DNA of 64,000 nt from Orrella dioscoreae. GTDB lineage: Bacteria; Pseudomonadota; Gammaproteobacteria; Burkholderiales; Burkholderiaceae_B. Positions 8,670 to 17,208 of this stretch are shown in pieces. A model generated the notes under the pieces. That model made no database searches, was not told the origin of the DNA, and saw nothing but the letters and a program-made list of their open reading frames with translations. The DNA is taken from assembly GCF_900089455.2 (NCBI RefSeq), contig NZ_LT907988.1, forward strand, positions 2,418,001-2,482,000, in the 5' to 3' direction. A program made the position numbers and the translations under genes. The stretch's first letter is position 1. Each line of letters opens with the position of its first letter.

Positions 8670-10157
8670 ATGGGTATCTCGGAGGTCAGGACGGCGGCGG
8701 CAGTGACGGTTTTGCCCGGCCCGCGCGACAGCGCGGCTGCGGGGCCGGCGGCGCGCCACCGTTACCTGCTCCCCCTGCTGCTGGCGGGCCAGGCGATGGC
8801 CGCCATGGATACCTCGATCGCCAACGTGGCAGCCCCCGCGATGCGCGCGGACCTGGGCCTGTCCGGCGCGGCGCTGCAGCTTGCGGTGGCGGGCTACGTG
8901 CTTGCCTATGCGGTGTTTCTCATCACCGGCGCGCGGCTGGGCGATGACCACGGCTACCGGCGCGTCTTCGTGCTGGGCGTATCGATCTTCACCGTGTCCT
9001 CGCTGGCCTGTGGCCTGGCGCCCAGCACCGGGTGGCTGGTTGCGGGGCGCGTGGCGCAGGGCGTCGGCGCGGCGCTGCTGGTGCCGCAGGTGCTGTCGCT
9101 GATCCAGCATCACTACGCCGGGGGCGCGCGTGCGCGGGCCATCGGCTATTACTCGATGATCCTGGGACTGGGCGCCACGGCGGGCCAGTTGCTGGGCGGG
9201 GTGATCGTCACCGTGGACCTGGCGGGCAGCAGCTGGCGCCCCGCGTTTCTCATCAACGTCCCGATCGGCATCGCGCTGGTATGGCTGGCGCGTCGTGTCA
9301 TTCCTGATACGCGCGGCGAGCGCAGGCGGCTGGACCTGGTCGGTGTGCTGGCTCTGTCGCTATCGATGCTGGGCGTGGTGGTTCCCCTGACCTTCGGCCA
9401 GGATCTCCACTGGCCCGCATGGACATGGGCCAGCCTGGCGGCGGGGCTGCTCGGCCTGTGGGGGTTCTGGCGCCACGAGAACGCGCTGGCGCGCCGAGGC
9501 GGCGCACCGCTGCTCAATCTGCAGGCCCTGGCCACGCCTGGCATCCGTGCCGGCCTCGCCGTGATCGCCACGGGTTTCATCGGCTACGGCGGCTGGCTCT
9601 TTGCCGCGGCCCTGTATCTGCAGGCGGGCCTGGGCTTTTCGCCGCTGACTTCCGGGCTGGTGTTCACCGCCTATGCGCTGGGCTTCGGCATTTCGAACCT
9701 GAAGTGGTCCAGCTTGCCCGCGGCCTGGCTGCGCTGGACCCCCGCCGTGTCGCTGGGCGCGATGGGCCTGGCCAACCTGGCTTTCGGCGCGACGGCGCTG
9801 GGCCTGGGCTGGGCCGCGACGGCCATGGTGCCCTTGCTGTTCCTGGCTGGCGGCAGCCATGGCCTGGGTTTCGGCACCACGGTGAACCAGATGACCCTGC
9901 GCACGGCGCCGGCGCATGCGCCAGCCATCAGCGGCCTGGTGACGACAGCGGTGCAGCTCTCGATCGTGCTGGGCATCGCCTTGCTGGGCGCGCTGTACCT
10001 GGCGCTGGGCGTGGCGGGCGACGCCGGGACGTCGTCACGGGCGATGGCGGGCGTGACCTTTGCCATTGCGATGGGCGCGTGGCTTGCGACGGTGTGCGCG
10101 GTGAGGCTGGCGCGTGCGCCGCTGGCCGCAGCCCCCCCGGACCCGGCGCGCCATTGA
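8670..10157 (+). CDS. MFS transporter (DHA2, 14-helix drug/metabolite exporter)
   Basis: Inner-membrane proton antiporter of about 495 residues, opening unit 1 of the biosynthetic locus. Features of the DHA2 group are MDTSIANVAAPAM in helix 1, GARLGDDHGYRRVFVLG in loop 2-3, and GRVAQGVGAALLVPQ, with 14 predicted helices. I chose the ATG at 8670 because GAGGGCGAGG precedes it and the predicted transcript would start near 8640; an ATG at 8646 would leave almost no leader. The next gene (an ACP) follows 61 bp later. By position it most likely exports the product of the cluster or protects the host from it. The substrate is unknown. Confidence 0.88.
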   Translation: MGISEVRTAAAVTVLPGPRDSAAAGPAARHRYLLPLLLAGQAMAAMDTSIANVAAPAMRADLGLSGAALQLAVAGYVLAYAVFLITGARLGDDHGYRRVFVLGVSIFTVSSLACGLAPSTGWLVAGRVAQGVGAALLVPQVLSLIQHHYAGGARARAIGYYSMILGLGATAGQLLGGVIVTVDLAGSSWRPAFLINVPIGIALVWLARRVIPDTRGERRRLDLVGVLALSLSMLGVVVPLTFGQDLHWPAWTWASLAAGLLGLWGFWRHENALARRGGAPLLNLQALATPGIRAGLAVIATGFIGYGGWLFAAALYLQAGLGFSPLTSGLVFTAYALGFGISNLKWSSLPAAWLRWTPAVSLGAMGLANLAFGATALGLGWAATAMVPLLFLAGGSHGLGFGTTVNQMTLRTAPAHAPAISGLVTTAVQLSIVLGIALLGALYLALGVAGDAGTSSRAMAGVTFAIAMGAWLATVCAVRLARAPLAAAPPDPARH

Positions 10158-10218
10158 TCACGCCCCTGCGCCGCGACGCGTCCGGCATCCATTTCCGCCT
10201 TTGAAGGAGACCCTCTTC

Positions 10219-10488
10219 GTGCAAGCGCCTGTGATCCGATCCGACCTCTCCGCCAGCCAGGTCCAGCAGGAAGTGCGTGCGCTGTTCGCACAGATGCTGG
10301 GCCTGCCTCCCGAGCACATCAACGAGACCGAGCCCTTGTCGGACTATGGCATCAATTCGGTGGACATGATCGATGCCGCCGTGAAACTGGAGGCGCGCTT
10401 CGGCATCCAGTTCGATCCGCAGACCCTGCGGGACCTGAGCTGCCGGGGATTCGCCGACAGCATCCGCGCCGCGGGCGTGGGCGCCTGA
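10219..10488 (+). CDS. Acyl carrier protein (unit 1)
   Basis: 89-residue acyl carrier protein that should carry growing chains on 4'-phosphopantetheine. The attachment site is the Ser in DYGINSVDMIDAAVKLE, where NSV replaces the common DSL. Predicted helices I-IV are in place (VQQEVRALFAQMLG, NSVDMIDAAVKLEARF, DPQTLRDL, GFADSIRAAG). The start is a GTG at 10219 with AAGGAG at good spacing; the longer frame upstream would overlap the MFS 3' end without a ribosome site. It is followed 14 bp later by the ketosynthase. It belongs to the cluster-specific set and is not the housekeeping fatty-acid ACP, judging from context. Confidence 0.88.
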   Translation: MQAPVIRSDLSASQVQQEVRALFAQMLGLPPEHINETEPLSDYGINSVDMIDAAVKLEARFGIQFDPQTLRDLSCRGFADSIRAAGVGA

Positions 10489-10502
10489 GAGGGGAACGCA
10501 GC

Positions 10503-11723
10503 ATGAGAGACATGCCTATCGCGATTACGGGCATCGGCGTGTTCTCGCCGCTGGGCGGGACGCCGCAGGCCATGTGGGATGCCCTGGCGGGCCAGGCGGA
10601 ACTGCGCGGCCCCTGGGCCAAGCGGGCGCTATCGGCCTATCCGGTGGACAACGTCGTGTCGATTCCCGAGGACTTGTGGGCCAGCCTGCCGGGCGCGCAG
10701 GCGCGCGGCGACAACCGCTCGCGGCGCATCGCGGCCTATGCCGTGGACGCCGCGCTGGCGGATGCCCAGGCCGATCCGCTCAGCCAGCGCGCGGGCTGCG
10801 TGCTGGGCACGACCACCGCGGGCGTGGAGATCGCGGAAAACCAGTTGCGCCTGCCGTCCGCGCACTGCGAGGCCTTGAGCGAGGCCGACATGGATGGGTC
10901 CAGCATCGTGCCCGATCATGCGCGCGGCGCACCGTGGCGCGGGCCGACCCTGGTGCTGTCGATGGCCTGTTCTTCGGGCTTGGCGGCGCCGGCGCAGGCC
11001 ATCGACATGCTGCGCGCGGGCGAGGCCGACCTGATGGTCGCGGGCGGCATGGACGTGCTGCTGGAATACACCGTCTGCGGCTTCAACGGCCTGCGGCTGG
11101 CCTCGGGCGGACCTTGCCGGCCCTTCGATGCGGGCCGGCGCGGCGTGGTGCTGTCCGAGGGCGCGGCCTGTTTCTGCCTGGAGCCGCTGGACGCCGCGTT
11201 GCAGCGGGGCGCACGGGTGCGGGCGGTGATCGCCGGATACGGCATCAGCTGCGATGCCGAGCACGTGACGGCGCCGGATCTCGATGGCGTGCGCCGTGCC
11301 GTCTGCCAGGCGCTTGCCGCGGCCGGCGTGAAGCCTGAACAACTGGGCGCGGTCTTCACCCATGGCACGGGCACGCTGGCGAACGACGCCACCGAGGTCG
11401 CCGCCTTGCGCGCGGCTTTCGGCACGCAGGCCTTGCCGCCCCTGACCTCGGTGAAGTCGATCCTGGGCCACTCCCAGGCGGCCGCGGGCGCGTTCTCGCT
11501 GCTGGCTGCCACCTTGTCCCTGGCGCAGGGCGGCGTGCCGCCCACGGCGGGTCTGCAGCAGATCGACCCCGCCCTGGACGTGGACGTGGTGCACGGCGGC
11601 GTGCGCGCCTTGTCCGCCCGGCATGTCCTGGTCGATGCCTTCGGGTTTGGCGGCAACAACTGCGTCATGGTGCTGGCGCATCCGGCGGCCTACGCGGCGG
11701 ATATCGGGAGGCTGGCGGCATGA
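10503..11723 (+). CDS. Beta-ketoacyl-ACP synthase (active KS subunit)
   Basis: Condensing enzyme of 406 residues with the FabF/type II PKS KS-alpha fold. The full catalytic set is present: Cys156 in SMACSSGLAA, His287 in THGTGT, Lys318 and His323 in SVKSILGHSQAAAG, and the C-terminal GFGGNN loop. It should perform decarboxylative Claisen condensation with malonyl-ACP. The stop overlaps the start of the next gene as ATGA, giving strict translational coupling to the Gln-bearing KS-like partner. This is the arrangement of KS/CLF heterodimers rather than housekeeping fabF, which normally sits with fabD, fabG and acpP. Chain length and starter unit are unknown. Confidence 0.92.
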   Translation: MRDMPIAITGIGVFSPLGGTPQAMWDALAGQAELRGPWAKRALSAYPVDNVVSIPEDLWASLPGAQARGDNRSRRIAAYAVDAALADAQADPLSQRAGCVLGTTTAGVEIAENQLRLPSAHCEALSEADMDGSSIVPDHARGAPWRGPTLVLSMACSSGLAAPAQAIDMLRAGEADLMVAGGMDVLLEYTVCGFNGLRLASGGPCRPFDAGRRGVVLSEGAACFCLEPLDAALQRGARVRAVIAGYGISCDAEHVTAPDLDGVRRAVCQALAAAGVKPEQLGAVFTHGTGTLANDATEVAALRAAFGTQALPPLTSVKSILGHSQAAAGAFSLLAATLSLAQGGVPPTAGLQQIDPALDVDVVHGGVRALSARHVLVDAFGFGGNNCVMVLAHPAAYAADIGRLAA

Positions 11724-12712
11724 GCGCCCGGCCACTCGAAGGCGCTTCCGCCGCGGCGCGTCAGCGCGACGCGCGTCCAGTGCGCGCGCTGGTGATTTCC
11801 CATGCGGCGGCCAACCGCGTCCAGGGGGCCGAGGGACTGGACGAGGCCAGATTGTGCCGCGAGCGGCGGTCGAAGAAGGTGGGGGCATTGCCGCTGCGCG
11901 CACGCATGGTGCTGCACGCCAGCGCCCGCTGCGTGGCGCCGGACACGCCGGTCCCGGCGGACGTGGGCGTGAGCCTGGGCACGCAGTTCGGCGCCATCGA
12001 TGTCGCCGAACAGGCCCTGGAGACCGTCGCGCGCGAAGGCTTCGGCGGCGTGACGCCCTCGGCGTATGCCACGGGGCTGCCGAATGCGGTCGCGGCCATC
12101 GTGGCGTCGGTGCATGGCCTGCAAGGGCCCAACCTGACCTTGCTGGGCTACCAGTCCGGGCTGGACGCGATCATCGCGGCCTGCCGGCAGATCCGCGCGG
12201 GCAATGCGCGTGCGATGCTGGCCGGCGGCTTCGACTTGCCGAGCGAACGCTACGCCGCACACCTGAAGGACACGCCGCGTTACGCGGATGCCGGGCCGAT
12301 CCTGCCAGGCGTCGGCCTGCTGTGGGTGCGCGAGGCGGATCCCGCCGAAGAGGCGGCGGGCGCGGTGGTCATGGGATGGGCCAGCGGCCACCTGGCGACC
12401 CCCCTGTCCGCCCAGGGGCAGGACACCGCGAGCGATCCCGACGTGCGCGCCTTGATTGCGCGGGCCGTGCCGGGGGAGGAGGGCGCGGGCGTGCGGATCC
12501 ATGCGCTGTACCCAGGCCGGCCAGGTTTGCCGGATTACCTGGCGGCCAGCGCGCCGCTGTACCTGATCGAGACGGTCTTGGCGGCGCCGGCGCCTGGCGT
12601 GCATGCCGTGCTGGTCCAGGGCTTCCATCCCACCGCCTGCCTCTGCCTCGTCATCCGCAAGACGGCGGGGCGCGTGGCCGAACACGCGCTGCCCGGCAGC
12701 GAGGAGACCTAG
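11720..12712 (+). CDS. Chain-length-factor-like ketosynthase homologue
   Basis: A 330-residue, shortened ketosynthase fold. The nucleophile region reads LLGYQSGLDA, so Gln145 stands where the active Cys should be, as in the chain length factor (KS-beta) of type II polyketide synthases. The downstream GTGT and GHS histidine motifs are absent. It is therefore predicted to be inactive for condensation and to pair with the KS encoded immediately upstream, helping to set chain length or to decarboxylate malonyl-ACP. ATGA overlap with the KS gene supports a 1:1 complex. The N-terminus is rich in Ala and Arg and the start is set by the overlap. Family placement is firm; the role is inferred. Confidence 0.83.
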   Translation: MSARPLEGASAAARQRDARPVRALVISHAAANRVQGAEGLDEARLCRERRSKKVGALPLRARMVLHASARCVAPDTPVPADVGVSLGTQFGAIDVAEQALETVAREGFGGVTPSAYATGLPNAVAAIVASVHGLQGPNLTLLGYQSGLDAIIAACRQIRAGNARAMLAGGFDLPSERYAAHLKDTPRYADAGPILPGVGLLWVREADPAEEAAGAVVMGWASGHLATPLSAQGQDTASDPDVRALIARAVPGEEGAGVRIHALYPGRPGLPDYLAASAPLYLIETVLAAPAPGVHAVLVQGFHPTACLCLVIRKTAGRVAEHALPGSEET

Positions 12713-12714
12713 CC

Positions 12715-13689
12715 ATGTCCGCCCTTGCTCGACGATTGCCCTATCTTTCCGAGGCGGACCAGGCCTTGCCCGTGCTGGCAGCGCTGGAGGGATTGCGCCC
12801 CGGCACGCTGCTGGCCGACGACGGCGTGCCGCTGGCCTGGTTCGAGGCGGGCACGCCCGGGCGTCCGGTCGTGCTGCTGGTCAACGCGCTGGGGGTGTCC
12901 GTGGTGCTGCTGGCGGCGCTGGCGCAAGCGCTGGCGCGCGACTATCACGTGCTGCTGTGGGAGTCGCGTGGCTTGCCGGACCTGCACGCCTGCGACCCGG
13001 CACGCGATCTCTCCGTGGCCCGGCAGGCGCGCGACGCGGCCCAGGTGCTGGACACGGCAGGCGGCCGGGCGCACGCGGTGGTGGCCTATTGCTCGGGCGC
13101 GAACACCGCGGTCCATGGCTTGGCCCATGGCCTGCTGCGTGCCGGCCGGCTGCTGATCGCGAGTCCGTCCATGGTGTTGCCCGGCGTGGCGCAGCAGACC
13201 GATTATCAACGCACGATGTTGCCGATGTGGGTGAAGGTGGCGCAGGAAGGCCAGCGCTACGCGGCGCTGGTGCGCCTGTTGCTGCAGAAGAACCCGCCCG
13301 CTGGCGCCGACGCCACCAGCCGGGCCTTGCTGGCCGTCAATGCCTTGCCGTTCGCAAGCGATGCCTCCACGCATCGCTACGCCCTCCTGCAGGCCGCCTG
13401 CCAGGCAGAGGATTGGCACGCGCTGTTGCCGCGGGTGGACGTGCCGGCCCGCGTGCTGCATGGCGAGCAGGACGACCTCATCCATCTGGAAAGCGCGCGC
13501 GCCGTGGCGGAGGGGCTGGGCCGAGGCAGTTTCCTGGCGCTGCCGGATGCGGGGCATTTCGGCGTCTTCCAGTCGCGCGCGCTGCACGAGGCGGCAATCG
13601 CTTTTCTTGGCAGCCCCTTGGCGGACACGCCCGTGCCTTTACCTCACGATACGGAAGGAGCCCGACATGTACACGACGGTCAACGATGA
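12715..13689 (+). CDS. Alpha/beta hydrolase with a cysteine nucleophile
   Basis: 324 residues of alpha/beta-hydrolase fold. The nucleophile elbow reads VVAYCSGAN, placing Cys126 where Ser normally stands. The other triad members look intact: Asp in HGEQDDLIH and His in DAGHFGVF. A Cys-Asp-His triad is known from dienelactone hydrolase and from some thioesterases that transfer acyl groups to non-water acceptors. It starts 2 bp after the upstream stop and its end overlaps the diiron oxygenase gene by 23 bp. Likely roles are chain release, transacylation or cyclisation of the ACP-bound product. No signal peptide. Substrate unknown. Confidence 0.82.
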   Translation: MSALARRLPYLSEADQALPVLAALEGLRPGTLLADDGVPLAWFEAGTPGRPVVLLVNALGVSVVLLAALAQALARDYHVLLWESRGLPDLHACDPARDLSVARQARDAAQVLDTAGGRAHAVVAYCSGANTAVHGLAHGLLRAGRLLIASPSMVLPGVAQQTDYQRTMLPMWVKVAQEGQRYAALVRLLLQKNPPAGADATSRALLAVNALPFASDASTHRYALLQAACQAEDWHALLPRVDVPARVLHGEQDDLIHLESARAVAEGLGRGSFLALPDAGHFGVFQSRALHEAAIAFLGSPLADTPVPLPHDTEGARHVHDGQR

Positions 13690-14599
13690 CGCGGCGCTGT
13701 CCCGCGATGTGATCGCAAGGCTGGGCCGAAGCTGGAACACGCGGGTGGCGGTGCGCCAGGAGCGCCTGGACCTGAGCCAGTACTACGACCCGTCCATTCC
13801 CGACTTCCCCGTGGCGATGGTGCCGTTCTGGCACGATCCCGCCATCGGGGCGCTGGACGAGGCGACCCGGTTGCGCTTGCTGGCGGCGGCGTGGGTGGCC
13901 TACAACGAAAAGGCCATCTACCTCGAGGACGAGATCGTCCAGCCACTGTGCGCGCAGCTGCTGCGCGGCGACCTGCCGGGCGTCGGGGCGGCGGGCGTGA
14001 AGCAGGTCATCGCGCAGATCCAGGTGGATGAGCAATTCCATATCCTGATGTGCCTGGACATCTGCAACAACGCACGCGAGCGGCATGCATTGCACGATTA
14101 CGTGGTGCCGCCGCCCAAGGTGGGACGGCTGATGAAGGCGCGTCTGGCGCAGGCGGCAAGCGCGCGGGAAGCCGTGCTGCTGCGCATGGCCTATGCCTCG
14201 GTGGCCGAAATGTCGATCAACGCCTACCTGAACCAGGTGTCCAGCGACCAGACCATCCAGCCCTTGAACCGGATCAACACCGATCTGCATCGCAAGGACG
14301 AGTCCGCCCACAGCGTGGCCTTCCACGAGATCGTGGGGTCGGTCTACAAGGCGCTGGGCGACGAGGACCGGGCCACGTTCCGCGCAAGGCTGGTGGATGC
14401 GATGACGGACTTCACGACGGTGGATCACGGCAGCTGGGCCTCCATCCTGGCGTACCTGTCCGTGCCGGGGCGGGAGGGCATCCTGGCGCGCCTGGAAGAG
14501 GCCGGCAAGGACCGCCGGCTCTCGCGCGACTACACGGTGCTCAGCAGTCTTTTCGAAGCGCTGGGCATCGAGGACACGCATGGTTTCTTCAGCCGTTGA
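13667..14599 (+). CDS. AurF-type diiron N-oxygenase
   Basis: Cytoplasmic non-heme diiron oxygenase of 310 residues, family of p-aminobenzoate N-oxygenase AurF and CmlI, which turn amines into hydroxylamine, nitroso or nitro groups. All seven iron ligands of AurF can be matched by spacing: Glu87 (YLEDEI), Glu122 and His125 (VDEQFHI), Glu181 (VAEMSIN), and His208, Glu212 and His215 (LHRKDESAH, the H-x3-E-x2-H motif). The start at 13667 has GGAAGGAG upstream inside the hydrolase gene, and the end overlaps the SDR gene by 20 bp. Its presence implies an amine-bearing substrate or starter, or an ACP-bound intermediate. The substrate is unknown. Confidence 0.9.
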   Translation: MYTTVNDDAALSRDVIARLGRSWNTRVAVRQERLDLSQYYDPSIPDFPVAMVPFWHDPAIGALDEATRLRLLAAAWVAYNEKAIYLEDEIVQPLCAQLLRGDLPGVGAAGVKQVIAQIQVDEQFHILMCLDICNNARERHALHDYVVPPPKVGRLMKARLAQAASAREAVLLRMAYASVAEMSINAYLNQVSSDQTIQPLNRINTDLHRKDESAHSVAFHEIVGSVYKALGDEDRATFRARLVDAMTDFTTVDHGSWASILAYLSVPGREGILARLEEAGKDRRLSRDYTVLSSLFEALGIEDTHGFFSR

Positions 14600-15338
14600 G
14601 GCGGGCGATGACGCACCCGTGGCACTGATCACGGGCGGCGTGCGCGGCATCGGCGCCGCGGTGGCGCGCCGCCTGGGCCAGGCGGGATACCGGCTGGTCC
14701 TGTCCTATCGCAGCGATGACGCTGCCGCAGGCGGCTTGTCGCGTGAACTGGATGCCCGGGAGGTGCCGCATGCGATGGTCCGCGCGGACCTGTCCCTGGC
14801 GGCGGAACCGGACCGCTTGGCTGAAGAGGCCGGGGCGCATTTCGGACGCCTGGATGCCTTGGTCAGCAACGCGGGCATCACCGATGACGCGGCCTTCCTG
14901 ACGCAGGCGCGGGAACGCTACGCGCAGGTGCTCGCCACCAACTTCCTGGGCGCGGCGCGATTGGTGTCGGCCGCCTTGCCGCAGTTGTTGCGCTCGCCCG
15001 CCCCCGCCTTGGTGGTGGTGGCGTCCCTGGGCGGCATCGCGGGCAAGGAAGGGCAGGTGGCCTATGCCGCCAGCAAGGGCGCGCTGATCGGCATGGTGCA
15101 CTGGCTGGGCCGGCGCCACAGCGGGTCCGGCTTGCGCGTGAATGCCGTGGCGCCGGGGTTCATCCAGACGGACATGATGGCGGGACTGTCGTCCGCCATG
15201 ACCGCCCACGTGGTGCAGGGCGCGGCATTGCGGCGCGTGGGGCAGGCGCATGAGGTGGCGGAGGCGGTGGCCTTCCTGCTGGCGCCGGGCTACCTGCAAT
15301 CGACCACCTTGCGCGTGGATGGCGGCTTTCAGCGATGA
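14580..15338 (+). CDS. FabG-like 3-oxoacyl-ACP reductase (SDR)
   Basis: Short-chain dehydrogenase of 252 residues with an intact active site: TGGVRGIG for NADPH binding, NAGI, Ser in VVASLGG, and YAASK with catalytic Tyr and Lys. C-terminal VNAVAPGFIQTDM and VDGGF are typical of FabG. It should reduce the beta-keto group of ACP-bound chains made by the KS pair. The start at 14580 lies inside the diiron oxygenase gene, and its stop overlaps the thioesterase start (ATGA). Coupling with KS, CLF-like protein and ACP marks it as the ketoreductase of the pathway rather than the housekeeping enzyme. Confidence 0.9.
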   Translation: MVSSAVEAGDDAPVALITGGVRGIGAAVARRLGQAGYRLVLSYRSDDAAAGGLSRELDAREVPHAMVRADLSLAAEPDRLAEEAGAHFGRLDALVSNAGITDDAAFLTQARERYAQVLATNFLGAARLVSAALPQLLRSPAPALVVVASLGGIAGKEGQVAYAASKGALIGMVHWLGRRHSGSGLRVNAVAPGFIQTDMMAGLSSAMTAHVVQGAALRRVGQAHEVAEAVAFLLAPGYLQSTTLRVDGGFQR

Positions 15339-15841
15339 AGCGAGCATCCGGCCGAGTCGTCGGCCCCCCCGCAACCATGAAGGGCCAGGATATGGAAACC
15401 GACACGGCGCTTGCCGGCCAGCAGCGTACGGACGCCGGCATCACGCACCGCGTGTGCTACGCCGACACCGACGCGGGGGGCTACGTCTATCACGCGCGCT
15501 ACATCGAATTCGCGGAGCATGCGCGCAACCAGCTGATGTACGCCGCCGGCTACAGCTTCGCCTCGCTGGCGTCGGCCCACGGCGTGATGCTGGTGGTGCA
15601 CAGGGTGGAGGCACAGCACCACCTGTCGGCCAGGCTGGAGGACAGCCTGAGCCTGCGCGCGCGCATCGCGTGGTGCCGGCCATCGAAGTCACGCTGGGTG
15701 ACCGAGGCGCGGCGCGGCGATGCGCTGCTGGCCACCATCACCATCGACATGGTGGCGCTGAACGTGCGCACGCGCGAGCTGGCGCGCCACCCCGAGCCCT
15801 TCCTGGCGGCCCTGCTCGACGTGGGGCAGGCGCAGGCCTAA
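15335..15841 (+). CDS. Hotdog-fold acyl thioesterase (4HBT/YbgC type)
   Basis: 168-residue hotdog thioesterase. The family signature is near the N-terminus: VCYADTDAGGYVYHARYIEF continuing into AEHARNQLM, with the catalytic Asp in DTDAGG. Such enzymes hydrolyse acyl-CoA or acyl-ACP thioesters, in YbgC and 4-hydroxybenzoyl-CoA thioesterases among others. The start at 15335 is taken from the ATGA overlap with the SDR; ATGs at 15377 and 15392 would remove a poorly conserved leader and are possible. It ends unit 1, 11 bp before the next shared-operator promoter. It probably releases or proofreads chains, alongside the Cys hydrolase. Confidence 0.88.
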   Translation: MKRASGRVVGPPATMKGQDMETDTALAGQQRTDAGITHRVCYADTDAGGYVYHARYIEFAEHARNQLMYAAGYSFASLASAHGVMLVVHRVEAQHHLSARLEDSLSLRARIAWCRPSKSRWVTEARRGDALLATITIDMVALNVRTRELARHPEPFLAALLDVGQAQA

Positions 15842-15851
15842 GGCCGCAAGG

Positions 15852-15896
15852 CTACGAAAGTTGGTAGTTGGCGCGTGTGGCAGAGGACGTTGAAAT
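15852..15896 (+). promoter_or_regulatory. Shared-operator promoter 2 (ABC importer unit)
   Basis: CTACGAAAGTTGGTAG at 15852-15867, then TTGGCG at 15868-15873, 17 bp, and TGAAAT at 15891-15896. Twelve bases from TTGGTAGTTG onward match the element at 8589. The palindrome lies 11 bp after the thioesterase stop and about 109 bp before the receptor gene start, so unit 2 has its own promoter under the same presumed regulator. Confidence 0.72.
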
Positions 15897-15975
15897 CCAA
15901 AGGACGCGCCGCTTGCGCGGACTGGCCGCGGGCCACCGGGCGCGCATCCAACCCTTGAAGACCTGGAGACCCGAC

Positions 15976-17196
15976 ATGAAGAAAGCCGCAACATCGACCT
16001 TGGCCCTGGGCGCACTGGCGCTGGCGGTGAGCGCCGGACTTGCGCTGGGCGGCAGCCAGGCCGCCGCGCAGGAAGAGCGCGTGATCAAGATCGTCGGATT
16101 CGGCGCCAAGAGCGGCGTCCTGCGTCAGTTCGGCCTGAACAGCGAAGCCGCCTTGCGCGCGGCGGCCAAGGAGATCAACGATGCGGGCGGCGTGAAGCTG
16201 GGCGATGGCGGCCGCGGCAGGATCGAGATCGGGTATTACGACGACCGCTGCAACGTCGACGAAGGCATTTCGCTGGTGCGGCGTTTCGCCGCGGCCGATT
16301 GGCTGGCCGGCGTGGGCACGACCTGCTCGCCCGTCGTGGAGGCGGTGTTCGGCATCCAGCAGAAGCGCGCGGGCGACGCCGAGGATTCGGGTGTGCAGTT
16401 CCCGGTGTTCACCGACGTGGCCATGAAGATCGGCCTGGCCAGGCAATCCGACTGGGCCTTTCGCAATATCCCCGATGAAATCGAGCTGTACCGCCAGCTG
16501 TTCGCCTGGGTGAAGCAGCACCATCCCGATGCCAGGACGGTGTATGGCGGCGTGGAAGAGAACTTCGTGCATTCCAACCAGACCTGGTATTCGATCATGA
16601 AGGCGCGTGCCAACCAGGATGGCTATGACGTCAAGGGCGAGGCGAAGTGGCTGCTGGACGATACCAACTTCACGGCGCAGGTGCGCGAGATGAAGGCGGC
16701 CAACGCGGACATCGTGGCGATCTCGGCGCATCCCTTCACGGCCTGCGGCGTGTTGAAGGAAATGGCCCGCCAGGGGGTCAAGCCCAAGGTGCTGCTGGGG
16801 CTGACCAGCATTTCCAGCCCCGAGACCCTGGACGTCTGCGCGCAGCAGGCCGAAGGCCTCATCATCCCCACCAGCTACGCGCCGGTGAATCCGCAGGCGC
16901 GCGCCGCCGCCGATGCCACCGCGCAGTTCAAGGGCTACGCCGACCTGCACAGCATGTCGGCCTGGGAAAACCTGTACGCCATCAAGGCCGCCATCGAATC
17001 GGAGGGCGTGCTGGGCAAGCCCGACACCGTCAAGGCGGATCGCGACAGGATACGCGCCGGCCTGTCGAAGCAGACTCAGATGGATGGCCTGTTGGGCATT
17101 TCGCAGCGCACGCCCGAGCGCGAATCGATCAAGCCCTTCGTCTTCGTGCAGGCCACCGGGGCCGAGTGGGCGGTGGTGCACGCGCCGGTGCAGTAA
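15976..17196 (+). CDS. ABC transporter periplasmic receptor (branched-chain amino acid/HAAT type)
   Basis: Periplasmic binding protein of 406 residues, LivJ/LivK-like fold (Peripla_BP_6). A signal peptide covers residues 1-32, with cleavage near AAA-QE. The N-domain begins IKIVGFGAKSGVLRQFGLN, matching the IG...P.SG.....G pattern of the family, and EAALRAAAKEINDAGG follows. The start at 15976 has GGAG upstream. It is the first gene of a complete importer (receptor, two ATPases, two permeases). HAAT receptors bind amino acids, amides, urea or aromatic acids, so the ligand cannot be read from sequence. Context suggests a pathway precursor or a signal. Confidence 0.88.
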   Translation: MKKAATSTLALGALALAVSAGLALGGSQAAAQEERVIKIVGFGAKSGVLRQFGLNSEAALRAAAKEINDAGGVKLGDGGRGRIEIGYYDDRCNVDEGISLVRRFAAADWLAGVGTTCSPVVEAVFGIQQKRAGDAEDSGVQFPVFTDVAMKIGLARQSDWAFRNIPDEIELYRQLFAWVKQHHPDARTVYGGVEENFVHSNQTWYSIMKARANQDGYDVKGEAKWLLDDTNFTAQVREMKAANADIVAISAHPFTACGVLKEMARQGVKPKVLLGLTSISSPETLDVCAQQAEGLIIPTSYAPVNPQARAAADATAQFKGYADLHSMSAWENLYAIKAAIESEGVLGKPDTVKADRDRIRAGLSKQTQMDGLLGISQRTPERESIKPFVFVQATGAEWAVVHAPVQ

Positions 17197-17208
17197 GCCG
17201 CGCGCACG

